NCBI RefSeq assembly: GCF_023555375.1
Contig: NZ_JAJSEE010000004.1
Span: forward strand, 225,976 to 289,975
Length of the DNA: 64,000 nt
Reading direction: 5' to 3'
From: Guyparkeria hydrothermalis
GTDB taxonomy: Bacteria; Pseudomonadota; Gammaproteobacteria; Halothiobacillales; Halothiobacillaceae
The position numbers and the translations under genes are program-made. Of the stretch, positions 52,898-61,976 are shown one piece after another (the stretch's first letter is position 1; each line of letters begins with the position of its first letter). The notes beneath the pieces were generated by a model. The model was not told where the DNA came from. It ran no database searches and worked only from the letters and a program-made list of their open reading frames with translations.

Positions 52898-54832
52898 ATG
52901 GCATTGAATCGACAACTCTGGATCGCGATCGCCTCGGTGATGGTCATCGCGTTCGTCAGCAGCCTCGCGATCAGCTTCCAGAGCGCGCGGGCCTACTTCG
53001 AGGAGCAACTGCACCTCAAGAACATCGACAACGCCAACACCCTGGCCCTAACGCTCTCGCAGGTGGAAAAGGACCCGGTGCTGATCGAGCTGATGATCGC
53101 CGCGCAGTTCGACACCGGCCATTACCAGCGACTGGAATTGCTCGACCCCTCCGGTGAGCCCATCGCCTCGCGGACCCGCGCCACGGACGCGGTAGGCGAC
53201 GTGCCCGGCTGGTTCGCCGAGCTGGCCGAACTGCGCGTCGACCCGGGCATCGCCCAGGTGCCGGACGGCTGGCAGCAATACGGCACCCTCTACGTCGAGA
53301 GCTTGAGCGGCTTTGCCCTCGAGGCGCTCTGGGACACCACCGTGGAGCTGTTTCTCTGGTTCTTCGGCATCGCCGCCGTGCTCGGATTGCTGGGCTCGAT
53401 GGTCCTGAAATCGCTCACCCGGCCGCTCGACGACGTGGTCGACCAGGCGGAGTCCATCGGCAACCAGCGCTTTATCGCCACCCCGGAGCCCAGGACGCTG
53501 GAATTCCGTCGGGTGGTCCGGTCGATGAACATCCTCTCCGCCCGCGTGCGCGACATGCTGGGCGAGGAACGCTCGCGGCTGGAAGAGATGCGCCAGCGGT
53601 TGCAGCGTGACGCCCTCACCGGCGTGGGCAACCGCGGCCGTTTCGATGACGTGCTGGGCGCCCTGCTCGCCGATGACGACCCCAACCGCCAGCACGGCCT
53701 GTTCCTGGTACGGCTGGTCGATCTCGCGGAGATCAACCGCCAGCTCGGTCACCAGGAGACCGATGCCCTGATCAAGGACCTCGCCACCCGTCTCGGCGCG
53801 GTTGCCGGCGAGCATCGCGACTCGTTCAGCGACGAGCACCTCGCCCGGCTCAACGGCAGCGACTTCGCGCTGATCCTCACCGATCTGCTGGATGCCAAGC
53901 CGCTCGCCGAGCGATTGACGGAGGCGATGCAAGAACTGGCCGCGCGCCACGCCGAGACCACCGCGATGCAGACCGCCTTGTCCGCTGGCCGCTTCGGCCC
54001 CGGTGACGAACGCTCGAGCATCCTGATCCGGCTCGACGATGGGCTCGCCCGCGCCGAGCACCGCGAGACCACCTGCCTGGAATGGGCCACGCAGGGCGAG
54101 GACGTGGATCGACTGCATGGCAGCGACGAGTGGCGAGCCATCCTCCACGACGCCATCGAGGAACAGCGCATTCATGCCGCCCATTTCGCCACGCGCCGTA
54201 TCGACGGTCGCCTGATCCATCGCGAGGCGATGCTGCGACTCGAGGATGCCCGCCAGACCCTCACGGCCGGCCAGTTCCTGCCCTGGGCGCGGCGGCTGGG
54301 CCTGTTGCCGCAACTGGACCTGGCGGTGGCCGAAAGCGAACTGGAGCGCCTGGCCCGCACGCCCGATCCGGATGGCGAGCCGATCGCGCTGAATCTCTCG
54401 ATCGACACCCTGCTCGACGAATCGACCCGAGGACGATTGCTGGGACTGCTGGCCTCGCACACGGCGCGTGCTGCCATGGTCTCGATCGAGCTTGCCGAGC
54501 GCGCGGCAATCGACCATCCCGCCGCCTTCCGCGAGTTCTGTGCCGTCGCCGTCCCGTTGGGCTATCGCGTCGGCATCGAGAAGGCGGGGCTGGCCGTCAC
54601 CGAGATCGACGTCCTGCACGAGCTGGGATTGAGCTATCTCAAGCTCGACCGCTCGCTGACCACCGATCTTGCCGCCAGCGAGTCGAACCGCAGCTACCTG
54701 CGCGGCATCACCGGCATGGCGCACGCCATCGGCCTGACCGTAATCGCCGACGGGGTGCGCTCGGCCGAGGAATTGACCCAGCTGGGCGAACTGGGGGTCG
54801 ACGGGGCGAGCGGCCCCGGCGTGCCGGAGTGA
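52898..54832 (+). CDS. lapD: LapD-like c-di-GMP receptor with degenerate GGDEF and EAL domains
   Basis: Inner-membrane switch that, when c-di-GMP is bound, holds LapG away from LapA. 644 aa: TM1 (about 8-28), periplasmic LapD_MoxY-like output domain, TM2 (about 150-172), HAMP, degenerate GGDEF (NGSDFALIL in place of GGDEF) and degenerate EAL (REAMLRL, and GIEKAG in place of the IDDFG metal site). Loss of both catalytic motifs is the hallmark of LapD. The start MALNRQLWIAI resembles family starts; a GTG at 52886 overlapping the lapG stop is an alternative. Confidence 0.94.
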   Translation: MALNRQLWIAIASVMVIAFVSSLAISFQSARAYFEEQLHLKNIDNANTLALTLSQVEKDPVLIELMIAAQFDTGHYQRLELLDPSGEPIASRTRATDAVGDVPGWFAELAELRVDPGIAQVPDGWQQYGTLYVESLSGFALEALWDTTVELFLWFFGIAAVLGLLGSMVLKSLTRPLDDVVDQAESIGNQRFIATPEPRTLEFRRVVRSMNILSARVRDMLGEERSRLEEMRQRLQRDALTGVGNRGRFDDVLGALLADDDPNRQHGLFLVRLVDLAEINRQLGHQETDALIKDLATRLGAVAGEHRDSFSDEHLARLNGSDFALILTDLLDAKPLAERLTEAMQELAARHAETTAMQTALSAGRFGPGDERSSILIRLDDGLARAEHRETTCLEWATQGEDVDRLHGSDEWRAILHDAIEEQRIHAAHFATRRIDGRLIHREAMLRLEDARQTLTAGQFLPWARRLGLLPQLDLAVAESELERLARTPDPDGEPIALNLSIDTLLDESTRGRLLGLLASHTARAAMVSIELAERAAIDHPAAFREFCAVAVPLGYRVGIEKAGLAVTEIDVLHELGLSYLKLDRSLTTDLAASESNRSYLRGITGMAHAIGLTVIADGVRSAEELTQLGELGVDGASGPGVPE

Positions 54833-54874
54833 AGGAGGGAAGGTCTTCGGAAGCGAGCGTTCGGCTCGGGCGAT

Positions 54875-55240
54875 TCAGGGCATGAAGCGATCGTCGCCGT
54901 TGTCGTCCGAGCCGGCGATCAGGTCGAGCGCCTTGCGATCGCGACGCAACTGTCGGCGATCGAGCAGCTTTCGCTGTGCAGCCGTGGGCAGTTCGGTGAA
55001 CCGGATCACGCCCTTCTCGATCAGCAGATGGGCCAGGTCCTCGACCACGCGGACAAGCTCGGCATCCGAGCGCTGCAGGGCCTCGGCGACCGCTTCGGGT
55101 TCCGCGCCGCGCGACGGATCGAGGAACCGCTGCACGGCCGGGTCGTCGATGGCAACCGCCTCGGCCATGCCCGGCTCGGCCTCCCGGCCGATGGCGACGA
55201 TGGCGCCGCTCGAGTCCCGCTTTACGTAGACGCTATCCAT
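54875..55240 (-). CDS. small protein of the family annotated as tryptophan synthase subunit beta-like
   Basis: 121 aa. It begins DSVYVKRDSSGAIVAIGREA, then DPAVQRFLDP, and has the conserved core VVEDLAHLLIEKGVIRFTEL followed by a basic helix (AAQRKLLDRRQLRRDRKAL). This family often carries the name tryptophan synthase beta-like in Pseudomonas genomes, but the protein has no PLP-enzyme fold and the name is misleading; the function is unknown. The frame remains open upstream only because it runs into the mobile element at 55262. It is convergent with lapD. Confidence 0.85.
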   Translation of the reverse strand: MDSVYVKRDSSGAIVAIGREAEPGMAEAVAIDDPAVQRFLDPSRGAEPEAVAEALQRSDAELVRVVEDLAHLLIEKGVIRFTELPTAAQRKLLDRRQLRRDRKALDLIAGSDDNGDDRFMP

Positions 55241-55261
55241 TCGCCCCCCGGTATCGGTTAG

Positions 55262-55527
55262 GGAAGGTCTGCACGAATGCCATGCCACTCTGGCTTGGCG
55301 AGTCGTTCGTGATCAAGGCGCGATGTCGCTGGCGTGCCGGTGGCCACGTCAAGACATCGCAACGCGGGGCACGGGCGACTCGCCAAGCCCCGCAGGGCGC
55401 GCCTTGAGCCGGGCATCTGCGGCGTTGTCGTCCTTGGCAAGAGAATAACTCTTCCGCGGCGGACGAGCGCCTTGCATCTGCCCGGCTCAAGGCACGCAGA
55501 GCGGTATGGCATTCGTGCAGACCTTCC
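55262..55527 (-). mobile_element. 266-bp IS5-like MITE, type B, copy 4 (reverse orientation)
   Basis: Both ends carry the perfect GGAAGGTCTGCACGAATGCC repeat, flanked by TTAG (55258-55261) and CTAG (55528-55531). It has 14 differences from copy 3 by my count. In the tip hairpin of arm 1, copy 3 reads AAGGG/CCCTT and copy 4 reads AAGAG/CTCTT, a paired change that keeps the stem. The stop codon of the luxR-type gene lies in the CTAG duplication, and the first gene beyond the other end starts 21 bases away. Confidence 0.93.
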
Positions 55528-56181
55528 CTAGCCGACGTCACGATTCGGCTCGGCTGCCATGCGCAGCCGCACCACCAACTGCATTCGATCACGAACGCCA
55601 AGCTTGCGGAAGGCCGAGCTGAGGTGCGCCTTGACCGTGCGCTCGGTAATGTCGAGCCGGCGAGCGACCTCCTTGTTGCTCAACCCGGCGGCCACCGCCT
55701 CGGCGACCGCGCGCTCGCGCTCGGTCAGGCTTCCCAGGAGGGCATCGACCGCTCGGGTGACGTTGCGCGGCCCGTCCAGCGTGGTCGAGAGCACCCGCAC
55801 CACCGCGTTGACCACCTCGGCGGGTAGCCACATGCCGCCGGTCTGCACGGCATCGGCGGCCTGATGCAGCAGCGCTGGCGGTGCGACGGCGTGGACGTAG
55901 CCGCGCGCGCCATGACCCAGCGCGGTGCGCAATTCATCCATGCCCGGCTGTCGCGACATGGCGATCACGCGGGCGCCCCGGTCGGCCAGGTCCTCGATCA
56001 GGCGCTCCCAGCGGTCGGTCCCGGTCAGTACCCAGGCGACGGTCGGCCGCTCGGGAACATCCAGGCCGAGCCCGTCGACCAGCGCCGCGGACTCGACCAC
56101 GGCCGCCTCCGGGAAGGCGCGTTGCCAGCGGGAGGTATGAAACCCGGGTTCGGTGACGAAAAGATGCGTCGAGATAGTCAT
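55528..56181 (-). CDS. LuxR-type regulator with degenerate receiver, in the lap export operon
   Basis: 217 aa. The C-terminal 65 residues are a NarL/LuxR helix-turn-helix (LTERERAVAEAVAAGLSNKE, then ITERTVKAHLSSAFRKLGV). The N-terminal 130 residues look like a receiver domain, but the acidic pocket and phospho-acceptor Asp are not evident (the expected site reads VAWVLTGTD), so control by phosphorylation is unlikely. It overlaps lapC by four bases (ATGA) and is the last gene of lapE-lapB-lapC-luxR. It may regulate the lap genes; the target is unknown. Its TAG stop coincides with the border of the mobile element. Confidence 0.9.
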   Translation of the reverse strand: MTISTHLFVTEPGFHTSRWQRAFPEAAVVESAALVDGLGLDVPERPTVAWVLTGTDRWERLIEDLADRGARVIAMSRQPGMDELRTALGHGARGYVHAVAPPALLHQAADAVQTGGMWLPAEVVNAVVRVLSTTLDGPRNVTRAVDALLGSLTERERAVAEAVAAGLSNKEVARRLDITERTVKAHLSSAFRKLGVRDRMQLVVRLRMAAEPNRDVG

Positions 56182-57587
56182 CGTTCGGACATCGATTGCG
56201 AAAAGGCGCGCAGCACGGGCTTGAGGAGGTATTCGAGCACCGTCTTCTTGCCGGTGAGGATGTCCACCTCGGCCATCATCCCCGGCAGGATCGGCTGGTC
56301 GGGCGAGAAGCCGGTCGCGCTGGTTTCCAGGCGCACGAGATAGAAGGTGTTGTCATCGTCGTCGGTGATGGTGTCGGAACTGATGTGCGTCACCGTCGCC
56401 TCCAGCCCGCCGTAACGCGTGAAGTCGTAGGCGCTGAACTTCACCTTGGCGGGCAACCCCGGTCGCAGGAAGGCGATGTCCTTCGGGTTGATGCGCGCCT
56501 CGATCAGCAACTTGTCATTGGCCGGGGTGATCTCGAGGATCTCGCGCCCGGGACCGACCACCCCACCGGTGGTATTGATGAACAGTCGCTGCACGGTGCC
56601 GGCCATGGGGGCGCGCACCCGGGTCTGCTCCACCTTGTCGGCCAGCCCCACCTGCGCCTCGCCCAGGGCATCGAGCTTGGCACTGGCCTCGGCCAGTTCC
56701 GAACGCCAACGGTTGAAGGCGTTCAGCCGCACCTCCTCGATGCGCACGGTTGCCTCCTCGATCGCCGACTTTGCCCGCGTGATCGCCGCCTCGGCCCGCG
56801 ACATCTCGCCCAGGCTGTTCGCCTCGTCGCGTTCGAGCCGGATGATGTCGATGTCGGAAACGGCACCGGAGTTGAGCAACGGACGGGTAACGCTCAACTC
56901 GCGCCGGATGAGGGTGAGCGCGCGGGCGTGCTGCGTGCGGGCGGCTTCCGCCTCGCGCAGGTCCTGGCGGCGCTGTTCGAGCTTCTCCCGGTGGATCGAG
57001 AGCTGCTCCTCGAGCTCGCGGCGGGACGATTCGAACAGGCGGCGCTCCTGGGCGACCAGTTCGGGCGCCTCGCGCTCGAGATCCTCGGGAAAGCGCAACG
57101 ACTCCTCGCCGGTCAGGGCCTCGAGCCGGGCCACCTCGGCGCGCAGCGCCTGACGCTGGACGACGTTCTCGCGCAGGCTCGACATCGAACGGGTCGGGTC
57201 GATGGTCACCAGGAGGTCGCCCTGCTCAACCGCATCCCCCTCGTCGACCAGGATCTCGCTCACCGTGCCGCCGTCCAGCGACTGGACAAGCTGGGTCTTC
57301 TGCGACGGGATCACCTTGCCCTGGCCACGCGTCACCTCGTCGAGCTCGGCAAAGCCGGCCCAGACGATCAGCGCGATCAACACCAGGAACAGGGTGTAGA
57401 GCAGCGCGCGTGCCCGGATCGGGCGTTGCTGGATCTGGGCCCAGCCGGCCTGGGCGGCCCAGCTGCCGCGTCGCTCCTCGCCCAGGCCCTTCGCCGGGCC
57501 GGCATCGCCACCGCGACGGGTGCCGGTCAGGCGCCCCACCCCCTCGAAACCGCGCTCCTCGATGGTCTTGCGCCGCGTGTCGCTCAT
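56178..57587 (-). CDS. lapC: LapC-like type I secretion membrane fusion protein (HlyD family)
   Basis: Adaptor linking the LapB ATPase with the outer-membrane channel. 469 aa: cytoplasmic N-terminus of about 60 residues, one membrane helix (YTLFLVLIALIVWAGF), the first lipoyl half SLDGGTVSEILVDEGDAV, a long coiled coil (about 150-320), the second half VRAPMAGTVQRLFINTTGGV, and the HlyD C-terminal beta domain. The start overlaps the lapB stop (ATGA), so translation is coupled. Confidence 0.94.
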   Translation of the reverse strand: MSDTRRKTIEERGFEGVGRLTGTRRGGDAGPAKGLGEERRGSWAAQAGWAQIQQRPIRARALLYTLFLVLIALIVWAGFAELDEVTRGQGKVIPSQKTQLVQSLDGGTVSEILVDEGDAVEQGDLLVTIDPTRSMSSLRENVVQRQALRAEVARLEALTGEESLRFPEDLEREAPELVAQERRLFESSRRELEEQLSIHREKLEQRRQDLREAEAARTQHARALTLIRRELSVTRPLLNSGAVSDIDIIRLERDEANSLGEMSRAEAAITRAKSAIEEATVRIEEVRLNAFNRWRSELAEASAKLDALGEAQVGLADKVEQTRVRAPMAGTVQRLFINTTGGVVGPGREILEITPANDKLLIEARINPKDIAFLRPGLPAKVKFSAYDFTRYGGLEATVTHISSDTITDDDDNTFYLVRLETSATGFSPDQPILPGMMAEVDILTGKKTVLEYLLKPVLRAFSQSMSER

Positions 57588-59725
57588 CGCTCCGCCCCCG
57601 AAATCCGGCCCTGGCGCAATGCCTCGATGACCTCCTCCTTGGGCCCGTCGGCGACCAGCCGGCCGGCATCGATCACCAGGATCCGGTCGACCAGCTCGAG
57701 CATCGAGCTGCGATGGGTGTTGACCAGCAGTGTCTTGTGCCGGGCGACCTGCTGCAGGTTGCGCTTGATCAGCGCCTCGGTGGAATGGTCCAGAGCCCCG
57801 GTGGGCTCGTCGAGCACCAGCATCGGCGGGTCATGCAGCAACGCCCGGGCGATGGCGATCGACTGGCGCTGCCCGCCGGAGACGAACTGACCGCGTTCGC
57901 CCATGGGCATGTCGAAGCCCTCGGGGTGACGGTTGATCATCGGCGCCAGGCCGCTGAGCTTGGCCACCTCGAGGATGCGCGCGTCATCGACGTCGGCCGC
58001 GCCCAGGGTGAGGTTCTCCTGCAGCGAGCCGTGGAACAGCGAGATATCCTGCGGCACGTAGCCGATCGCGCGGCGCAGCTCGGCCGGATCGATCTGGCGG
58101 GCATCGACCCCGTCGACCAGCACCGCCCCGGCGTCCGGCTCGTAGAGCCCAAGGATCAGCTTCTCGATGGTGCTCTTGCCCGAGCCGTTGCGCCCAAGCA
58201 CGGCGACGTGCTCGCCGGCGCGAATGCGGAAACTCACGTCGTCGAGCACCACCCCGCCGGTCTGCGGGTAGGAAAAGCTCACGTGGCGGAACTCGATCTC
58301 GCCGGTCAGGCCGGGCCGGCTGATCCAGGATTTGCCCGGTGGGCGTTCGACCGGTTGCTCCATCACCTCGTCAAGTGCGTCGAGGGCCGCGGCCGACTGG
58401 TGGTACTGCATCACCAGCCCGGCCGCCTGGCCGATCGGCGCCATGGCGCGCGAGGACAAGAGATAGGCGGCGATCATGCCGCCGAGGCTGAGGTTGCCCT
58501 CCATGATCAGGTAGACGCCGACCACGATGATCGCGATGCCCACCGCGTGCTGGGCCCACTGCGCGCCGCTGACCACGGAGGCGGAGATCAGGCGCATGCG
58601 CGCCGCGTTCTGGGCCAGGAACACCGAGGTCCGTTCCCAGTCGGCCTGGATGCGGCTTTCCACGCCGAAGGCCTTGACTGTCTCGATGTCGGTCAAGCCC
58701 TCCACCAGGGTCGCGTTGCGCATCGCGCCGGCCCGCATCGCGTCCTCGGACAGGCGCTGCAGACGCCGCTGGGCACCCAGTGCGTAGAGCAGCACCAGCA
58801 GCGCCCCGATGACGATCGGCACGACCAGTTGCCAGCCGATCAGCGCGACGATGCCGGCGAATAGCAGCACGAACGGCAGGTCGACCAGGGCGACCACGCT
58901 CATCGAGCCGATAAAGCCGCGTACCGACTCGAAGGCGTGCACCGTGTTGGCGAACGAGCCCGTGGAGGTGGGACGGTTGGCCATCCGCATCCCGAGTACC
59001 CGTTCCATGATCGACGAGGAAAGCTTGACGTCCGCGCGGCTTGCGGCCAGGTCGACGAACCGGCTGCGCATGACGCGCAGGGCGAGATCGGCGCTGATCG
59101 CGAGGAAGACCCCTGCCCCGAGTACCCAGAGGGTGTCGGTCGCCGCGTTGGGCACCACCCGGTCGTAGACGTTCATGATGAACAACGGCATCGCCACCGC
59201 GAACAGGTTGATCATCACGGCGGCCACGAGCACGTCGCGGTAGAGCCCGCGATTTTCGCGGATCACACCCCAGAACCAGTGCTGGTCGGCACGCGGGGAA
59301 AGGCCGCCGGCGCGCTCGTCGAAGTGGAATCGGGGCTGGACGTAGATCAGCCAGCCGGCGGACTCGGCCTCCAGCGTATCGAGCGCCACCTCGACCTCGG
59401 CGTCGTTGAGTTCCGGGTAGATCACCGCCGCGACACCCGCCTTGCGGTCGATCGCCGTGATCACGCAGGCGCTGTCGTCCTCGCGCAGGAGGATGGCTGG
59501 CAGCAGGGCCGGATTCACCGAGCGGGCCTTGCCGGCGACGATGCGGCTCGACAGTCCGCCCCGACGCGCCGCGCGATCGAATTCCGGCGGCGCCAGCCGA
59601 CCCTGCTCCAGTGGCAACCCGGCGATCAGGGACTCGCGCGACATCGGCGTGCCGTGATAGCGGCACAGGAACATCAGGCAATCGGTCAGCGCTCCACCAC
59701 GGGGTTCAACCGGTTCGCGCGTCAT
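57584..59725 (-). CDS. lapB: LapB-like type I secretion ABC transporter with C39-like domain
   Basis: Inner-membrane exporter that drives LapA secretion with ATP. 713 aa: an N-terminal C39-like domain (about 10-135) in which the region DCLMFLCRYHG lacks the catalytic cysteine position of true C39 peptidases, so it only binds the substrate. Six membrane helices follow (about 160-430), then an ATPase domain with Walker A GRNGSGKST, signature VSGGQRQSIAIARALL and Walker B MLVLDEPTGALD. It lies 73 bases after lapE. This lapB is the secretion ATPase, not the LPS gene of the same name. Confidence 0.95.
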   Translation of the reverse strand: MTREPVEPRGGALTDCLMFLCRYHGTPMSRESLIAGLPLEQGRLAPPEFDRAARRGGLSSRIVAGKARSVNPALLPAILLREDDSACVITAIDRKAGVAAVIYPELNDAEVEVALDTLEAESAGWLIYVQPRFHFDERAGGLSPRADQHWFWGVIRENRGLYRDVLVAAVMINLFAVAMPLFIMNVYDRVVPNAATDTLWVLGAGVFLAISADLALRVMRSRFVDLAASRADVKLSSSIMERVLGMRMANRPTSTGSFANTVHAFESVRGFIGSMSVVALVDLPFVLLFAGIVALIGWQLVVPIVIGALLVLLYALGAQRRLQRLSEDAMRAGAMRNATLVEGLTDIETVKAFGVESRIQADWERTSVFLAQNAARMRLISASVVSGAQWAQHAVGIAIIVVGVYLIMEGNLSLGGMIAAYLLSSRAMAPIGQAAGLVMQYHQSAAALDALDEVMEQPVERPPGKSWISRPGLTGEIEFRHVSFSYPQTGGVVLDDVSFRIRAGEHVAVLGRNGSGKSTIEKLILGLYEPDAGAVLVDGVDARQIDPAELRRAIGYVPQDISLFHGSLQENLTLGAADVDDARILEVAKLSGLAPMINRHPEGFDMPMGERGQFVSGGQRQSIAIARALLHDPPMLVLDEPTGALDHSTEALIKRNLQQVARHKTLLVNTHRSSMLELVDRILVIDAGRLVADGPKEEVIEALRQGRISGAER

Positions 59726-59798
59726 GCCACCCCCTGCTCATCGCCCGCCAGCGTCTCGGTCCCGGCTCGCCGGTGACCCTCGAACGGCAGTCCGGCAC

Positions 59799-61217
59799 TC
59801 ATCGCTCCTGCGGCACCTCGGGGAGGTTCATCGCGATGTCGACGCTCGGGCAGGCGGTCTCGGGATCGACCGCCAGGCGATCGGCGCCGAGATCGGCCAG
59901 GCTCGGCAGGCCGTCACGACGCACCTCGAGTGACTCGAGCAGGCGACCGCTCTCGGCCAGCACCCGGGCGATCGCGACGCGGCGATCGGCCTGGGCGTTC
60001 ACGTAGGAACGGCTTGCCTGGAAGTACTCGTTCTCGGAATCGAGCACGTCGAGCAACGTGCGCTGACCGATCTGGAACTGGTTGCGGTAGGCAACCCGCA
60101 CCCGGTCGGCGGCCAGGCGGTAGTTGTTGAGCGTCTCGACCTGATCGGAGAGCTTGCGCACGTCGTGGTAGGCGATCTGCAGGTTCTGGCGCATGTCCAC
60201 GCAGGCCTTGTCGCGCAGGCTCTTGGAGACGTTGAGCTGCTCGGCGGCGCTCTTGACCGCGGCCCGGTCGCTACCGCCGTTGTAGAGGTTGAAGCGCAGC
60301 TCGAGGCCGATGCGCGCGTCGCGCTGGTTCTCGCGCACGCCGAAATCGTCGCGGTTGTCCACGCCGTAGCTGGCGTTGAGGTTCAGGCGCGGGTGATAGG
60401 CGGCGCGCCGGCTTTCCACGGCCGCGCGGGAGGATTCGATATCGCGCAGCGCGGCACGGAAGGAGGGGTTCCCTTCGTAGGCCAGTTGCAGGGCCTCGGC
60501 CACGTCGGCCGGCAGGGCCGAATCGTCCAGTGCGATCGGCTCGAGCCGTTCGGCGGGCGACTGCCCGACGATGCGCAGGTAGCGGGCCGAGACGTCGTGG
60601 AGGTTGGAGATCTCGTTGACCAGGTTGGACTCGGACAGCGCCACGCGGGCGTTGATCTGCTCGAGATCGGCGCCGCGCGCCACGCCGGCGCGCGAGCTTT
60701 CCTCCACCTGGGCCTTGACGTCCAGGTGCTCGCGGTAGATCTCGTCGGCCAGTTCGACCAGTTCGCGCTGACGGCGCACGTCCTGGTAGGCGGTCAGCGT
60801 TTCCAGCGCGATGTCCTCGGCGCTGCCGAGCAGCTCGTAGTACCGCACCAGCTGGGCGTTATCGAGGCGATCCACCTCCGAGCGGGTGAAGAAGCCGTCG
60901 TAGAGCATCTGCGTGAGCGAGATTTCCGCCGCGGCGATCGAGTAGTCCTCGTTGACACCGTAGTTCCGCGACTCCTGGCCGACACTCGCGACCGCATCGA
61001 CGGTCGGCAGGTAGCCACCGCGCGCCACGTCGATGTCGTGACCCGAGGAAACGAAGGCATGCCAGCTGGACTGGACCTCCGGGTTGGATTCGATCGCCTG
61101 CTGGACGACCGTCGCCAGGTCGGCGGGTTGATTCGATTGCGCCGTCGCGGTCGCCGACGCCCCGATGATGCCGGCAGCGACCAGCGCCGCCAATGCGTTC
61201 TGTTTATTCGTTTTCAT
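59799..61217 (-). CDS. lapE: LapE-like TolC-family outer-membrane channel
   Basis: Outer-membrane duct of the adhesin secretion system; the adhesin also stays anchored in it through its retention module. 472 aa: signal peptide to about residue 27 (ASATATA), then two TolC repeats of long helices, with the conserved ending of the second repeat GQRTLLDVLDSENEYFQASR. ATG 61217 is chosen; the frame upstream is open but without similarity. It is the first gene of lapE-lapB-lapC-luxR on the minus strand. Confidence 0.92.
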   Translation of the reverse strand: MKTNKQNALAALVAAGIIGASATATAQSNQPADLATVVQQAIESNPEVQSSWHAFVSSGHDIDVARGGYLPTVDAVASVGQESRNYGVNEDYSIAAAEISLTQMLYDGFFTRSEVDRLDNAQLVRYYELLGSAEDIALETLTAYQDVRRQRELVELADEIYREHLDVKAQVEESSRAGVARGADLEQINARVALSESNLVNEISNLHDVSARYLRIVGQSPAERLEPIALDDSALPADVAEALQLAYEGNPSFRAALRDIESSRAAVESRRAAYHPRLNLNASYGVDNRDDFGVRENQRDARIGLELRFNLYNGGSDRAAVKSAAEQLNVSKSLRDKACVDMRQNLQIAYHDVRKLSDQVETLNNYRLAADRVRVAYRNQFQIGQRTLLDVLDSENEYFQASRSYVNAQADRRVAIARVLAESGRLLESLEVRRDGLPSLADLGADRLAVDPETACPSVDIAMNLPEVPQER

Positions 61218-61976
61218 CGCCTTGTTCCCTTGCCATTCGTCAGTCGGTTGCCGATTGGCCAGAAAAGTGATCGAACGCCGGCACGCGCTGGTCCCTCCGC
61301 GGCCGGTATCCGATTGATTGCCTGCCGACCCCGAGTCGTCTGCCCCGCCCCTCGTCGGCGCAAGGCCTGGTGGCGGGCGTGTGGGTCTCGTCCTGATCGG
61401 AGTCGGCAGTTCCCCCTGAGCACTTGCCGGGCTGGCGATGTCGCAACGGGTCAGGCCGTTATCGACACCCATGCCGTCACCATGTTGGGCGTCGCGGCGG
61501 CCCGCTGATCACCCGGCTCATGGCCCGACAAGCGCATCAAACCTCGTTTGCAGAGTATCGGCGCGACCAACCACCGGAACAGGAACAAAACGGAACAGAA
61601 AATACCCGCGTTTAATCAGTGGCTTGCAGCACGCCGGAACAGGCGTCATGACACACGTTCCGCGTTGTGCCGTGCTGGACGTGACCGAACGACGACCGGC
61701 GCGCCAGAAGGGCCTGCGCACCACGACGCGATCCGAACAGGGATTGGGGGGATGCCCGATGACAATCGGCCACGAGAGATCGTTCGATCCGATTTGCCTC
61801 GGCCGACACGGCGGACTGCACCGGAACAGGCGGCTTTGGTATCATCCGCCGACTTCTCACCATGGCGGGTGCGCCACGGCGGTTCCGGCTGTCCGCACCC
61901 TTCGACCCACGCGGATGCAAACGCGGGCTTTGGTAGGGCCCGCCACTGGCATCCCAAGTGCTTCTCAGGAGGGCAC
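61218..61976. other. 759-bp divergent intergenic region between lapE and thrS
   Basis: No convincing gene. The 10-base word CCGGAACAGG occurs three times (61574, 61634, 61821), with shorter variants at 61591 (CGGAACAG) and 61733 (CCGAACAGG). All are on the thrS side and could be binding sites of an unknown factor. No promoter for lapE could be named. Short open frames here have no similarity and poor ribosome-binding sites. Confidence 0.5.
61837..61845 (+). promoter_or_regulatory. possible extended -10 promoter of thrS
   Basis: TGGTATCAT is an extended -10 type sequence about 130 bases before the thrS start, just after the last CCGGAACAGG copy. No good -35 is present. Confidence 0.3.

Noticed and set aside
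52898..54832. Active diguanylate cyclase or phosphodiesterase
   Set aside because: Both GGDEF and EAL motifs are degenerate, and the neighbours identify it as the receptor LapD.
54875..55240. True tryptophan synthase beta subunit
   Set aside because: The protein is only 121 aa and has no PLP-binding fold; the family name is a historical mislabel.
57584..59725. Active C39 bacteriocin-type peptidase in the LapB-like transporter
   Set aside because: The catalytic cysteine position is missing; the domain matches the C39-like substrate-binding type.
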